Assembly (NCBI RefSeq): GCF_028748065.1
Contig: NZ_CP118166.1
Location: 2,681,501-2,745,500, forward strand
Direction: 5' to 3'
DNA from: Hyphococcus flavus
GTDB lineage: Bacteria; Pseudomonadota; Alphaproteobacteria; Caulobacterales; Parvularculaceae
Length of the DNA: 64,000 nt
The notes beneath the pieces were generated by a model. That model did not search any database and was not told the origin of the DNA. It worked only from the letters and a program-made list of their open reading frames with translations. Each line of letters starts with the position of its first letter. Position 1 is the first letter of the stretch. The position numbers and the translations under genes are program-made. Below, one piece after another: positions 1-9,880 of this stretch.

Positions 1-257
1 TTACGGTGTCAGACGTTAAGGGGTTCGGCCGTCAAAAGGGGCACAGCGAAGTCTATCGAGGCGCGGAGTACCAGGTTGATTTTGTGCCGAAGGTAAAACT
101 CGAAATTGCGATCGCCGCTAGTGAAGTGACGAAAGTCATTGAGGCTATTTGCGGTGCTGCAAAGACGGATCGCATCGGTGATGGAAAAATCTTTGTACTG
201 GACCTTGAAGACGCCGTGCGCGTGAGGACTGGTGAAACCGGTGCAGCAGCAATTTAA
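1..257 (+). CDS. glnK: Nitrogen regulatory protein PII (5' end outside window)
   Basis: C-terminal part of a PII signal-transduction protein, a trimer that senses 2-oxoglutarate, ATP/ADP and nitrogen status. The window starts inside the gene: the reading frame runs back to base 3 and the visible part begins at the conserved KGFGRQKGH segment. The T-loop YRGAEY is present, including the tyrosine that family members uridylylate (Tyr51 in E. coli GlnB), then the B-loop (KIGDGKIF-like, here RIGDGKIF) and the C-loop RTGE. About 30 N-terminal residues are missing. The stop lies 13 bases before amtB, the classical glnK-amtB pair, so I call it GlnK; sequence alone does not exclude GlnB. Confidence 0.93.
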   Translation, partial: TVSDVKGFGRQKGHSEVYRGAEYQVDFVPKVKLEIAIAASEVTKVIEAICGAAKTDRIGDGKIFVLDLEDAVRVRTGETGAAAI

Positions 258-270
258 GACTGGACGGGGC

Positions 271-1599
271 ATGAATATCGTGAAAATCAAAATAAAATTT
301 CTCGTCGTATTTACGGCAGCCTATTTTGCGTGCGTGTCTGGCGTCGGCGCTCAGGAAGCAGCAGATGCTGCGTTGGCTGTACCGGCGCCGTCTGACGGAT
401 CTGCGTTTGTATTCAACACGCTGTTGTTTCTCGTGTCCGGCATGGTTGTCATGTTTATGGCGGCTGGATTTTGCATGCTGGAAGCTGGTCTGGTTCGCTC
501 AAAGAACGCCGCCACTATATGTGTAAAGAACATTGCGCTTTTTTCCGTCGCAGGCCTGATGGTGTATTTTATCGGCTATGATCTCATCTATGGCGTCGCC
601 GAAGGCGGGGTCATCGCGCCGCTGAATATTTTCTGGGGCGGGGATGAAAGCGAGGCGCTCAGCAATGGTTACTCGGCGCATTCGGACTGGTTTTTTCAGA
701 TGGTGTTTGTTGCGACGGCGGCGTCTATTGTTTCCGGCACGCTGGCGGAACGCATAAAGCTTTTTCCGTTCCTGGTTTTCGTCGCGGTCTTGACTGGCAT
801 TATCTATCCGATCCAGGCGAGTTGGGTCTGGGGCGAGGGCTGGCTTGACGCCCGGTTTGATGATTTCGCCGGTTCAACGCTGGTTCATTCGACCGGCGGC
901 TGGGCGGCGCTGGCTGGCGCTTTGGTGCTCGGCGCGCGTAACGGTAAATATGTCAGTGGAAGGGTCGCTCCTATCCCAGGCTCTTCATTGCCTCTGGCGA
1001 CGCTGGGCACGTTTATTCTCTGGCTCGGCTGGTTTGGATTTAATGGCGGTTCTCAACTCGCGCTCGGAACGATCCCGCATGCGACAGATGTGTCAAAGAT
1101 ATTCGTTAACACCAACATGGGGGCGTGCGGCGGCGTTGTCGCGGCGCTGCTTTTAACGCAAGCGTTGTACAAGAAAGTGGATCTAACGATTGTCTTGAAT
1201 GGCGCCATCGGCGGGCTTGTCTCAATCACGGCGGAACCATTGCAACCAGCGGTCTGGGTTGCGGTTTTGATCGGCGCTGTCGGCGGTGTTATAGTGACGC
1301 TGGCTGTGCCGGTTCTGGATAAGTTAAAGATCGATGATGTTGTCGGCGCGATCCCTGCGCACTTATTTTGCGGCATATGGGGTACGCTCATCGTCCCGCT
1401 CAGCAACAGCGAGGTGACATTCTTCGGCCAATTGACGGGCGTGGTCGTGATAGGCGTCTTTGTATTTACACTCAGCTTGTTGTTCTGGCTGGCGCTTAAA
1501 TATACCCTTGGCGTCAGGGCAAGCGATGAACATGAGCGAATGGGCCTTGATAAGGCGGAGCTGGGCCTTGAGGCCTATCCGGAATTTGCGAAGGGTTAA
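271..1599 (+). CDS. amtB: Ammonium transporter AmtB
   Basis: Inner-membrane ammonium channel of the Amt/MEP/Rh family, 442 aa. The ATG at 271 is chosen because a GGACGGGG ribosome site precedes it and it opens a signal-like hydrophobic segment (residues 8-27) ending GVGAQ; the longer GTG-started frame would lie inside glnK. The family mark MLEAGLVRSKN is at 69-79. The conserved pore twin histidines are visible as H206 (LVHSTGG) and H364 (IPAHLFCGIWG). Many hydrophobic segments follow the usual eleven-helix pattern. Its neighbour GlnK is known to plug this channel when nitrogen is plentiful. The gene is probably co-transcribed with glnK. Confidence 0.96.
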   Translation: MNIVKIKIKFLVVFTAAYFACVSGVGAQEAADAALAVPAPSDGSAFVFNTLLFLVSGMVVMFMAAGFCMLEAGLVRSKNAATICVKNIALFSVAGLMVYFIGYDLIYGVAEGGVIAPLNIFWGGDESEALSNGYSAHSDWFFQMVFVATAASIVSGTLAERIKLFPFLVFVAVLTGIIYPIQASWVWGEGWLDARFDDFAGSTLVHSTGGWAALAGALVLGARNGKYVSGRVAPIPGSSLPLATLGTFILWLGWFGFNGGSQLALGTIPHATDVSKIFVNTNMGACGGVVAALLLTQALYKKVDLTIVLNGAIGGLVSITAEPLQPAVWVAVLIGAVGGVIVTLAVPVLDKLKIDDVVGAIPAHLFCGIWGTLIVPLSNSEVTFFGQLTGVVVIGVFVFTLSLLFWLALKYTLGVRASDEHERMGLDKAELGLEAYPEFAKG

Positions 1600-1632
1600 A
1601 CCAAATCGGCGGAGGCTCACATTAAAGAGCAT

Positions 1633-3063
1633 ATGTTGAAATTCGTTTCGCGGGAACGTGAAACGCCAATGAAGCGAAATTCCGGCGAGCGTCGCCGGGA
1701 TTTTGACGAAATATATGCGCGTTTTGCTGATGATCATGCGAGTACGCAGGCGTCGCGATGCAGTCAGTGCGGCGTGCCGTTCTGTTCTGATCACTGTCCG
1801 CTTGGCAATGACATTCCCGACTGGCTGAAGGCGGTTGCTGAAGGACGGTTGGAAGACGCCTATGCGTTGTCATCGGCGACTAACAACATGCCTGAAGTCT
1901 GCGGGCGTATTTGCCCGCAGGACCGGTTGTGTGAAGGCTCATGCGTCATCGAACAGTCCGGTCATGGAACGGTGACGATCGGTTCCGTCGAGCAATACAT
2001 CACTGAAACGGCGTGGGATAAAGGCTGGATCAAACCGGTGAAGCCAGCCGAGGAACGGCCACAGTCCGTAGGCGTGATCGGCGCAGGGCCAGCCGGGCTC
2101 GCCGCAGCGGAAGAGCTTCGTAAGGAAGGGTTTCAGGTAAAAGTTTACGACCGTTATGACCGCACAGGCGGACTGCTGGTTTACGGCATTCCCAATTTCA
2201 AACTGGAAAAGCATGTTGTCTCCCGGCGCACGGAGCATCTTGAAAAAAGTGGCGTTCAGTTTATACGCAATTTTGAGGTCGGGCGCGACGCAACCCTTGC
2301 AGAATTACGCGCTGACCACGATGCGATTTTGATCGCCACGGGCGTTTACAAGGCGCGTGATCTTGTCTGTCCCGGTTCCGGCAATAACGGCGTTATCGCG
2401 GCGCTTGATTATTTGACGGCGTCAAACCGCAAAGGACTAGGCGATGATGTCGCCGCGTTTAATACAGGCGATCTTGATGCGAGCGGCAAAAGCGTCGTTG
2501 TCATTGGCGGCGGCGACACGGCAATGGATTGCGTGCGTACGGCCGTCCGACAGAGCGCGACATCCGTTATATGTCTTTACCGCCGTGACCGCAAAAACAT
2601 GCCCGGCTCGCTGCGTGAAGTGGCGAATGCCGAAGAAGAAGGCGTCATATTCGAATGGCTTGCCGCGCCTAAAGGCGTAAAGGGTGATGCAGCCAAAGCA
2701 AACGGCATTCGCGTTTCAAAAATGGAGCTTGGCGAGCCTGACGAAAGCGGGCGCCGTGCGCCTGTGGAGATTGACGGCGCCGAATTCGACATTGACGCCG
2801 ATATGGTGATCAAGGCGCTCGGGTTTGAAGCGGAAGACCTGCCAGCGCTTTTCAATGAACCGGACTTGAAAGTGACGCCCCGCGGGACATTACGCGTTGA
2901 TGGCGCGACGCTCGAAACAAATATTCCGGGCGTTTATGCGGCGGGCGATATCGTGCGCGGCGCGTCGCTTGTGGTTTGGGCAATCGTCGATGGGCGCAAG
3001 GCCGCCGCAGCCATCACGATGCAACTCAATTCCGCGAACATTACGCCAATCGCTGCCGAATAA
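1633..3063 (+). CDS. gltD: Glutamate synthase (NADPH) small subunit
   Basis: Beta subunit of NADPH-GOGAT, 476 aa, the usual length. It takes electrons from NADPH through FAD and 4Fe-4S clusters to the large subunit. The N-terminal cysteine clusters are visible (CSQCGVPFCSDHC and CGRICPQDRLCEGSC), followed by a dinucleotide-binding GAGPAGLAAAEEL for FAD and a second GGGDTAMDCVRTA for NADPH; the C-terminal GVYAAGDIVRGASLVV closes the FAD domain. It lies 33 bases after amtB and 14 bases before gltB, so it is probably in an operon with gltB. The order gltD-gltB reverses the common gltB-gltD. Confidence 0.96.
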   Translation: MLKFVSRERETPMKRNSGERRRDFDEIYARFADDHASTQASRCSQCGVPFCSDHCPLGNDIPDWLKAVAEGRLEDAYALSSATNNMPEVCGRICPQDRLCEGSCVIEQSGHGTVTIGSVEQYITETAWDKGWIKPVKPAEERPQSVGVIGAGPAGLAAAEELRKEGFQVKVYDRYDRTGGLLVYGIPNFKLEKHVVSRRTEHLEKSGVQFIRNFEVGRDATLAELRADHDAILIATGVYKARDLVCPGSGNNGVIAALDYLTASNRKGLGDDVAAFNTGDLDASGKSVVVIGGGDTAMDCVRTAVRQSATSVICLYRRDRKNMPGSLREVANAEEEGVIFEWLAAPKGVKGDAAKANGIRVSKMELGEPDESGRRAPVEIDGAEFDIDADMVIKALGFEAEDLPALFNEPDLKVTPRGTLRVDGATLETNIPGVYAAGDIVRGASLVVWAIVDGRKAAAAITMQLNSANITPIAAE

Positions 3064-3077
3064 AAAAGAAGAAGACC

Positions 3078-6000
3078 ATGACTGATTGCGTATCGACATA
3101 TTTGCGCCGGCGTGACCTGCTGACAGCAGCGAACGCTTATGATCCTGCGTCAGAACATGACGCCTGCGGCGTCGGGCTGGTGGCGGCGCTTGACGCAAAA
3201 CCGCGCCGCGAGATTGTCGATATGGCGATCGCGGCGCTCAAAGCCGTCTGGCATCGCGGCGCCGTTGATGCGGACGGAAAGACCGGCGACGGCGCAGGCA
3301 TTCGGCTAAATGTACCACAGGAGTTGTTCCGTGCGTTTGTTGAACGCACGGGCCATAAAGCCGGCAAGCAAGATATCTGCGTCGGTATGCTGTTTTTGCC
3401 GCGCACCAGCCTCGCCGCGCAGGATGCTGCGCGGGCGATTGTCGAGTCTGAAATTCTTCATCGCGGGTTTTATATTTATGGCTGGCGCCAGGTGCCGGTG
3501 CAGGCGCGCGTTTTAGGCTCGAAAGCCAATGCGACCCGGCCGGATATTGAGCAAATCCTGTTCTGTGACCCCAAGGGACGAAGCCAGGACGAGCTTGACC
3601 GTATTCTTTATATCGTCAGGCGGCGTATCGAAAAGCGTGCGCGGGAACAGGGGCTGCATGAGCTTTATGTCTGCTCACTGTCGTCACAGGACATCATTTA
3701 TAAAGGCATGTTTCTGGCGCAGGAGATTGACAACTTTTATCCTGACTTGCAGGACGAGCGGTTCATCTCGCGCGTTGCTATTTTCCATCAACGCTATTCG
3801 ACGAACACATTTCCCGAATGGCGCCTGGCGCAGCCGTTCCGCATGCTTGCCCATAATGGCGAGATCAATACGCTTAAAGGCAACGTAAACTGGATGAAAA
3901 GCCATGAGATTCCCATGGCGGCCGAAGTATTCGGTGAAGATGGGGAATCGATCAAACCGGTCATCCAGCCTGGTTCGTCAGACTCAGCAACGCTTGATCA
4001 GGTTTTTGAGCTTCTCGTGCGCGCCGGGCGTTCGGCGCCCATGGCGAAAGCGCTCTTGATCCCGGAAGCGTGGTCAAAACGCGCATCCGTCATGCCAGAA
4101 AAATGGCGCGCGCTTTATGAATACTGCAACGCTGTGATGGAGCCTTGGGATGGACCCGCCGCCATCGCCGCATTTGATGGGCAATGGGCGATTGCCGGTC
4201 TTGACCGCAATGGCCTGCGGCCTCTGCGTTACGCCATAACTGAAGACGGGATTCTGGCGGTTGGGTCTGAGACAGGCATGTGTCCGCTTGAAGGACGCCA
4301 GGTAAAAGAGCGTGGCTCCATCGCGCCGGGACGAATGATCGCCGTCGACATGAAAAGCGCCAAATTTTATTCTTCGGCGGAAATTCTCGACGAACTGTCG
4401 GAAAAGCATCCCTATACGGAATGGCTTGAAAGCATTGTCGAGCTTGAACCGAAAATCGGTCCCGGACCGGAAGAACGCCTCTATGATGGCGTGGAATTGT
4501 TGCGCCGTCAGGGATCTGCCGGATACGATCTCGAATCGCTCGATCTGATCCTCCGGCCCATGGTTGAGGATGGCAAGGAAGCTGTCGGTTCCATGGGCGA
4601 TGACACGCCGATCGCTGTGCTTTCGGATAATTACCGGCCCTTGTCGCACTTTTTCAGGCAGAATTTTTCGCAAGTGACAAACCCGCCGATTGATCCGTTG
4701 CGCGAAGACGGGGTCATGAGCCTCAAGACGCGGTTTAAAAACCTTGGCAACATTCTTGTCACTGACGAGACGCAGACAGACGTTTTCGTGCTTGAAAGCC
4801 CGATCCTTACCAACGGAATGTTCGAGCGGTTGCGCGAACTGCTTGATCAAAAAGTGGTTGAGATAGACTGTACCTATAATGTGAAAGATGTGCGGGATGA
4901 TGGCGTCGCCCTGCATGCAGCGTTGACGCGCATTCGCAGAGAGGCTGCGGCGGCGGTGAAAGATGGCGCCGGTCATATTGTGCTGACTGATGAGCATCAG
5001 GGCAAGGCTCGCGTCGCCGTTCCGATGATCCTTGCAGCCGGCGGCGTACACGCGCATCTTACGAAAGTTGGCGTCAGAAGCTATTGTTCTCTGATCGTGC
5101 GTTCCGCCGAATGTGTCGACGCCCATTACGCTGCTGTGTTGGTAGGGGTCGGCGCGACCGTAGTGAATCCCTATTTGGCTTTTGACTCTCTTGCACAGGC
5201 GCAGGCGAACGGACGATATGGCGATATTACGCTCGGACAGGCAGCGCTCAATTACAAAACCGCGCTCGAAGCCGGGTTGATGAAGATCATCTCAAAAATG
5301 GGCGTATCGGTTATTTCCGCCTATCGCGGCGGCTGCAGTTTCGAAGCGCTCGGACTATCGCGCACGCTTGTCGAAGAGTTCTTTCCAGGTATGACAAGCC
5401 GTATTTCCGGCATCGGTCTTGCCGGTCTTGAAAAGAAAACGGCTGAACTGCATGCGCAATCATGGGAAAGCGACGCGGCGCGATTGCCCGTCGGAGGGTT
5501 TTACCGTCACCGCCGCAGCGGCGAGCATCATATTGTCGAGGCGGATCTGGTTCACGATCTGCAATTGGCGGTTCGAAATGACGATGCAGCGGCCTTTGCC
5601 CGGTATTCTGCGGCGCTCAAAAGTCAGCATCCGTCGCAAATTCGCGACTTGTTGCGCGCACGTCCCATGGGAGAGGCCGTTGGCGTCGATAAGGTTGAGA
5701 ACGCGAACGATATCCGCCGCCGGTTCGTAACCCCCGGCATGTCGCTTGGTGCCTTGTCGCCAGAGGCCCATGGCGCGCTCAACGTTGCTATGAACCGCAT
5801 TGGCGCGAAGTCGGTCTCGGGCGAGGGCGGCGAAGTGCCGGAACGCTATGAGCCGCTCCCCAACGGCGATAATGCGAACTCTGCGATCAAGCAGGTCGCT
5901 TCAGGCCGTTTCGGAGTTACGGCGGAATATCTCAATCAATGCAGAGAGATAGAGATCAAAGTTGCGCAAGGAGCGAAGCCGGGCGAGGGCGGTCAATTGC

Positions 6001-7592
6001 CAGGTTTCAAGGTCACTGAATTCATTGCGCGCATGCGTCATTCAACGCCCGGCGTCATGCTGATCTCGCCGCCGCCGCATCATGACATTTATTCAATCGA
6101 GGATTTGGCGCAGCTCATCTACGATCTGAAACAAATCAATCCGGATGCGCGGGTATGCGTCAAGCTCGTGTCCGCGTCAGGCATCGGCGCCATCGCGGCG
6201 GGCGTCGCGAAAGCAAAGGCTGATGTCATTTTGATTTCCGGTAATGTCGGCGGCACGGGCGCCAGCGCACAGTCGTCGATCAAATATGCAGGCGCGCCGT
6301 GGGAACTCGGCCTCGCTGAGGCGCATCAGGTTTTGACCCTTAACAATTTGCGCGAGCAAGTGACCTTGAGAACCGACGGCGGCATTCGCACGGGCCGCGA
6401 TGTCGTGATCGCCGCCATGCTCGGCGCAGAAGAATACGGCATCGGCACCGTGTCATTGCTGGCGCTCGGCTGTCTGATGGTGCGACAGTGCCATTCGAAC
6501 ACATGTCCCGTCGGCGTATGCACGCAGGATGAGTCATTGCGCGAACGGTTCACCGGTTTGCCGGAACATGTGGTTCACCTGATGACGTTTATCGCTGAGG
6601 AAACACGCCAGATTCTCGCCGATCTTGGCGCAACGTCACTCGAAGACATTATCGGACGGGCGGATTTGCTCGATCAGGTTTCGCGCGGCGCGCAGCATCT
6701 TGACGATCTTGACCTCAATCCGATCCTGACTCTTGTTGATGCTGGCGAACGCCCGAAACGCTCGAAACGGACAGGACGGCAGGACGTTGTCGATACGCTT
6801 GACCAGCGCCTCGCGCCGGAGCTGAAACCGTTTTACGAGCGCCGGGAAAAAGTGCAGCTTTCATTTCCAATCAAGAACACGGACCGGGCTGTCGGCGCCC
6901 GCATATCTTCACAGATTGTTCGGACCTTCAAACGCAAGGACCTGACCGAAGATCATGTGACGCTAAGGCTGAAAGGTTCAGCCGGTCAGTCGCTTGGTGC
7001 TTTTTCAGCGTTCGGCTTGAAAGTAATCGTCGATGGCGACGCCAACGATTATGTGGGCAAGGGACTTTCGGGCACCGCTTTGGTGGTTCGTCCGGCTGAT
7101 ACCGTAGCGGGCGAGAATGACGCGATCATCGGCAATACTTGTCTTTATGGCGCGACGTCAGGCGTGCTGTTTGCCGCTGGCCGCGCGGGCGGCCGGTTCG
7201 CCGTCAGGAACTCCGGCGCAACCGCTGTCATCGAAGGCTGCTCGTCCAATGGCTGCGAATACATGACCGGCGGAGTTGCGGTCATTCTCGGAACGGTCGG
7301 TAACAACTTTGCGGCGGGCATGACCGGCGGGCGCGCTTATGTGTTTGATGAGGACGGGAGCTTCGAAGACAAAGTAAACCCTGAAAGCGTCGCGTTGCGC
7401 GGCTTTATGGATGGCGAAGACGATTTTGAATGCCACGCCTTGATCGAACGTCACTGGAGCGAGACCAAGTCAGCGAAAGCCCGCCGTCTTCTTGACGACT
7501 GGCGTAACGCCCGGGCCAAATTCTGGGTTGTTGAGCCGCTGGAGCTTATCGCCCGGCAACAAAAGATGGACGCCGCCGCCAAATCAGCGTGA
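3078..7592 (+). CDS. gltB: Glutamate synthase (NADPH) large subunit
   Basis: Alpha subunit of GOGAT, 1504 aa: glutamine + 2-oxoglutarate + reductant to two glutamates. The ATG at 3078 follows AAGAAGAAG just after the gltD stop. A class II glutamine amidotransferase domain comes first; its catalytic cysteine is Cys30 (EHDACGVG), so about 29 residues should be removed as a propeptide. The central domain and FMN-barrel follow, including GEGGQLPGFKV and the 3Fe-4S cysteines in CLMVRQCHSNTCPVGVC. The C-terminal GXGXG beta-helix repeats are seen near GCSSNGCEYMTGG. Complete, no frameshift. Together with amtB and the PII protein it forms a nitrogen assimilation block. Confidence 0.97.
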   Translation: MTDCVSTYLRRRDLLTAANAYDPASEHDACGVGLVAALDAKPRREIVDMAIAALKAVWHRGAVDADGKTGDGAGIRLNVPQELFRAFVERTGHKAGKQDICVGMLFLPRTSLAAQDAARAIVESEILHRGFYIYGWRQVPVQARVLGSKANATRPDIEQILFCDPKGRSQDELDRILYIVRRRIEKRAREQGLHELYVCSLSSQDIIYKGMFLAQEIDNFYPDLQDERFISRVAIFHQRYSTNTFPEWRLAQPFRMLAHNGEINTLKGNVNWMKSHEIPMAAEVFGEDGESIKPVIQPGSSDSATLDQVFELLVRAGRSAPMAKALLIPEAWSKRASVMPEKWRALYEYCNAVMEPWDGPAAIAAFDGQWAIAGLDRNGLRPLRYAITEDGILAVGSETGMCPLEGRQVKERGSIAPGRMIAVDMKSAKFYSSAEILDELSEKHPYTEWLESIVELEPKIGPGPEERLYDGVELLRRQGSAGYDLESLDLILRPMVEDGKEAVGSMGDDTPIAVLSDNYRPLSHFFRQNFSQVTNPPIDPLREDGVMSLKTRFKNLGNILVTDETQTDVFVLESPILTNGMFERLRELLDQKVVEIDCTYNVKDVRDDGVALHAALTRIRREAAAAVKDGAGHIVLTDEHQGKARVAVPMILAAGGVHAHLTKVGVRSYCSLIVRSAECVDAHYAAVLVGVGATVVNPYLAFDSLAQAQANGRYGDITLGQAALNYKTALEAGLMKIISKMGVSVISAYRGGCSFEALGLSRTLVEEFFPGMTSRISGIGLAGLEKKTAELHAQSWESDAARLPVGGFYRHRRSGEHHIVEADLVHDLQLAVRNDDAAAFARYSAALKSQHPSQIRDLLRARPMGEAVGVDKVENANDIRRRFVTPGMSLGALSPEAHGALNVAMNRIGAKSVSGEGGEVPERYEPLPNGDNANSAIKQVASGRFGVTAEYLNQCREIEIKVAQGAKPGEGGQLPGFKVTEFIARMRHSTPGVMLISPPPHHDIYSIEDLAQLIYDLKQINPDARVCVKLVSASGIGAIAAGVAKAKADVILISGNVGGTGASAQSSIKYAGAPWELGLAEAHQVLTLNNLREQVTLRTDGGIRTGRDVVIAAMLGAEEYGIGTVSLLALGCLMVRQCHSNTCPVGVCTQDESLRERFTGLPEHVVHLMTFIAEETRQILADLGATSLEDIIGRADLLDQVSRGAQHLDDLDLNPILTLVDAGERPKRSKRTGRQDVVDTLDQRLAPELKPFYERREKVQLSFPIKNTDRAVGARISSQIVRTFKRKDLTEDHVTLRLKGSAGQSLGAFSAFGLKVIVDGDANDYVGKGLSGTALVVRPADTVAGENDAIIGNTCLYGATSGVLFAAGRAGGRFAVRNSGATAVIEGCSSNGCEYMTGGVAVILGTVGNNFAAGMTGGRAYVFDEDGSFEDKVNPESVALRGFMDGEDDFECHALIERHWSETKSAKARRLLDDWRNARAKFWVVEPLELIARQQKMDAAAKSA

Positions 7593-7620
7593 CTTCGCCT
7601 CACTTTCGCTAAGGAAAATT

Positions 7621-7696
7621 GTCATTGCCGGACTTGTTCCGGCAATCCAGAAATTCCGGTAAGGGCCCTGGATCACCGGGACAAGCCCGTGATGAC
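7621..7696. repeat. Extragenic palindromic element, copy 1
   Basis: Two inverted arms flank a short spacer. The left arm begins GTCATTGCCGGAC and ends CAATCCAG; the right arm begins CTGGATCACCGGG and ends GTGATGAC, so the ends are the inverted pair GTCAT...ATGAC. Each arm is itself a small hairpin. Three related copies occur at 9779, 22071 and 26985. It lies between gltB and the transaminase gene. Elements of this look are common between genes in alphaproteobacteria; whether it acts as an mRNA-stabilising stem or is only a non-autonomous mobile repeat cannot be told here. Confidence 0.8.
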
Positions 7697-7710
7697 AGCA
7701 GTGGTTATAA

Positions 7711-8895
7711 ATGGCCGAGCAAGAAGAATTCTACCGCATTCAAAAACTGCCGCCTTACGTGTTCGAGGAAGTGAACACGCTGAAGGCGAAGCTGCGCGCC
7801 GGCGGGCGCGATATCATTGATCTCGGCATGGGCAACCCGGATATGCCGACGCCAGCCCACATCGTCGAAAAACTGGTTGAAACAGCGCGTAACCCGAAAG
7901 CGCATCGTTATTCGGTTTCACGCGGCATTATAGGTCTGCGCCGCGCCATGGCGCGTTATTACAAGCGACGGTTCGATGTTGAACTTTCGCCGGAAACGGA
8001 AATTGTTGCGACTATCGGGTCGAAGGAAGGGTTTGCGAATCTCGCGCAGGCGATTACCGGTCCGGGCGATGTGATCCTCGCGCCGAATCCGGCTTATCCC
8101 ATTCACGCCTTTGGCTTCATCATCGCTGGCGGCGTGATTGCCGCCGTGCCTGCGCCGTCGCCCGAGGCGTATTTGAAAGGCGTCGCCGACGCCATTCAGG
8201 TCTCGCACATGAAACCGCGGGCGATAGTGTTGAATTATCCGTCGAACCCGACCGCGCAGGTCGTCGACCTTTGTTTCTATAAGGAAGCCGTGGCGCTCGC
8301 GAAAAAGCATGACATCTACATTCTTTCTGACCTTGCCTATGGCGAAATTTTCTTCGGCGAAAACCCGCCGCCATCGATTTTGCAGGTGGATGGCGCGCGC
8401 GACATCGCCGTTGAAATCAACTCCTTGTCGAAAACCTTCGCTATGGCGGGATGGCGTATGGGCATGGCGGTCGGGAATGAACGGCTGATCAACGCGCTGG
8501 CGCGGGTCAAATCCTATCTAGATTATGGCGCCTTCACGCCGATCCAGGTTGCGGCGGTGGCCGCCCTTGACGGACCATGGGATTGTGTCGAGGAAATCCG
8601 CAGTATCTATAAAGCACGCCGGGATACGCTGATCGAACATTTCAGCATGGCGGGCTGGGATATTCCGTCCCCGGAGGCTTCGATGTTCGCCTGGGCGCCG
8701 ATCCCGGAAAAATTCCGCGAGATGGGTTCGGTCGAATTTGCAAAATTGCTGATAGAACGCGCCGATGTCGCCGTGGCGCCAGGCCTCGGCTTCGGCGAGG
8801 AAGGGGACGGCCATGTGCGCATCGGCCTCGTTGAAAACCAACAACGCATACGGCAAGCTGCGAGAAACCTGAAAAAGGTGTTGAAAGAAAGTTAG
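7711..8895 (+). CDS. alaC: AlaC-type alanine/PLP-dependent aminotransferase
   Basis: Class I/II fold-type I aminotransferase, 394 aa. It resembles E. coli AlaC closely along its whole length as I recall that sequence: N-terminal RIQKLPPYVF, DLGMGNPD, YSVSRGI, GSKEG, NPAYPIH, YPSNPTAQ and the PLP lysine in SLSKTFAMAGWRMG (Lys241). AlaC makes alanine from pyruvate and glutamate; the same subfamily is often labelled LL-diaminopimelate aminotransferase, and that or aspartate/glutamate use remains possible. It sits after GOGAT, the producer of its amino donor, and 15 bases before an AraC regulator with which it is probably co-transcribed. Confidence 0.85.
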   Translation: MAEQEEFYRIQKLPPYVFEEVNTLKAKLRAGGRDIIDLGMGNPDMPTPAHIVEKLVETARNPKAHRYSVSRGIIGLRRAMARYYKRRFDVELSPETEIVATIGSKEGFANLAQAITGPGDVILAPNPAYPIHAFGFIIAGGVIAAVPAPSPEAYLKGVADAIQVSHMKPRAIVLNYPSNPTAQVVDLCFYKEAVALAKKHDIYILSDLAYGEIFFGENPPPSILQVDGARDIAVEINSLSKTFAMAGWRMGMAVGNERLINALARVKSYLDYGAFTPIQVAAVAALDGPWDCVEEIRSIYKARRDTLIEHFSMAGWDIPSPEASMFAWAPIPEKFREMGSVEFAKLLIERADVAVAPGLGFGEEGDGHVRIGLVENQQRIRQAARNLKKVLKES

Positions 8896-8910
8896 GGAGT
8901 TTCAAGGGGA

Positions 8911-9753
8911 GTGGAGTTCTCATATTTTGAACCGGCGCCGGAACTGCGTCAGTTCGTGAGCAGCTATTATTTCGTATCGCTGCCGTTCGAGATTGCCGAC
9001 ATTATGCGTGCGGAAATCGCCAACGCCCGTTTCATCCTTGAGGGAACGGTGTGGTCGGACTTGTCCGGCGAGTATGAGGCGTTTCCCGCAGGCGCGTCGG
9101 TGTTATGCGGGCCAACCTATCGCTGGAGCCGTATCAAATTCGCGGAGCATACAAGGGTTTTCGGCGCGGCGATTACGCCGCTCGGCTGGCGGCGCATGTT
9201 CGCTATGAGCGCGGAAGAGGCCGCCGATCTGCACTTACCGTTTGCTGAAGCGGTTCCGGCAGAGAACAGGTCATTGATCGATGGCGTCTTCACAGCGGCG
9301 GACAACCAGCAAGTCGTTGCCGCAGCCGATAAACTTTTCTTATCGCTCGTCACTGACGAACGCAGCGTCCATGAAGATTTCATCAAACAGGCGACGGACT
9401 GGATCGTCGACCCGGAGCCGAACGAGATTGAACATCTGCTTGACAATGTTGATTTTTCACATCGGCAAGTGGAACGTCTGTGTAAGGCCTATTTTGGATC
9501 AGGGCCAAAGAAACTGCACCGTAAATTTCGCGCATTACATGCGGCGAACCGCCTGACCTGGCAAAATCTCGATGACTGGCGCGATGTTGCGCGTACCGCG
9601 TATTACGATCAGGCGCACTTCATCCGCGAGTTCAAACAGTTCAACGGCCGCACGCCGAAGGAATTTATGGACGGCCCGCACATCCTTGTGCGGATGACGC
9701 TGGAAGAACGGTTGAAGATCAACCATGCATCGCCGTTCAGTCTGGTGGGGTAG
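8911..9753 (+). CDS. AraC-family transcriptional regulator
   Basis: 280 aa, GTG start at 8911 after a GGAG-type ribosome site (AAGGGGAGTG). The N-terminal two thirds has the look of an AraC sensor domain without a motif I can assign. The C-terminal 90 residues carry the double helix-turn-helix: first helix set around SHRQVERLCKAYFG, then GPKKLHRKFRALHAANRL, and the signature AYYDQAHFIREFKQFNGRTPKEF. Ligand and targets are unknown; the 15-base spacing after alaC makes that gene or its pathway a candidate target. A palindromic element follows its stop. Confidence 0.88.
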   Translation: MEFSYFEPAPELRQFVSSYYFVSLPFEIADIMRAEIANARFILEGTVWSDLSGEYEAFPAGASVLCGPTYRWSRIKFAEHTRVFGAAITPLGWRRMFAMSAEEAADLHLPFAEAVPAENRSLIDGVFTAADNQQVVAAADKLFLSLVTDERSVHEDFIKQATDWIVDPEPNEIEHLLDNVDFSHRQVERLCKAYFGSGPKKLHRKFRALHAANRLTWQNLDDWRDVARTAYYDQAHFIREFKQFNGRTPKEFMDGPHILVRMTLEERLKINHASPFSLVG

Positions 9754-9778
9754 ATATTAACACCGGTCTACCGTCAGC

Positions 9779-9880
9779 GTCATCCCGGACTTGATCCGGG
9801 ATCCAGAGATTTTCTTTTCGTAAAGTTTTTATACGAATAATTTTGCACCTTATGGATCCCGGCTCGGGGGCCGGGATGAC
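9779..9880. repeat. Extragenic palindromic element, copy 2
   Basis: Left arm GTCATCCCGGACTTGATCC with its own hairpin (CCCGGACTTGATCCGGG), an AT-rich spacer, and right arm ending GGCCGGGATGAC. The outer ends are perfect inverted repeats (GTCATCCCGG / CCGGGATGAC). It lies 25 bases after the AraC regulator stop. A same-strand pseudo-ORF over it (minus strand, roughly 9737-10066) gives the familiar translation VVVIPAPEPGS, which marks this repeat and not a gene. Confidence 0.82.

Noticed and set aside
4074-5126. Minus-strand frame of 350 codons inside gltB
   Set aside because: Fully antisense to well-conserved gltB sequence, no recognisable domain; a shadow of high-GC coding DNA. The similar frame opposite ilvC (18635-19708) is rejected for the same reason.
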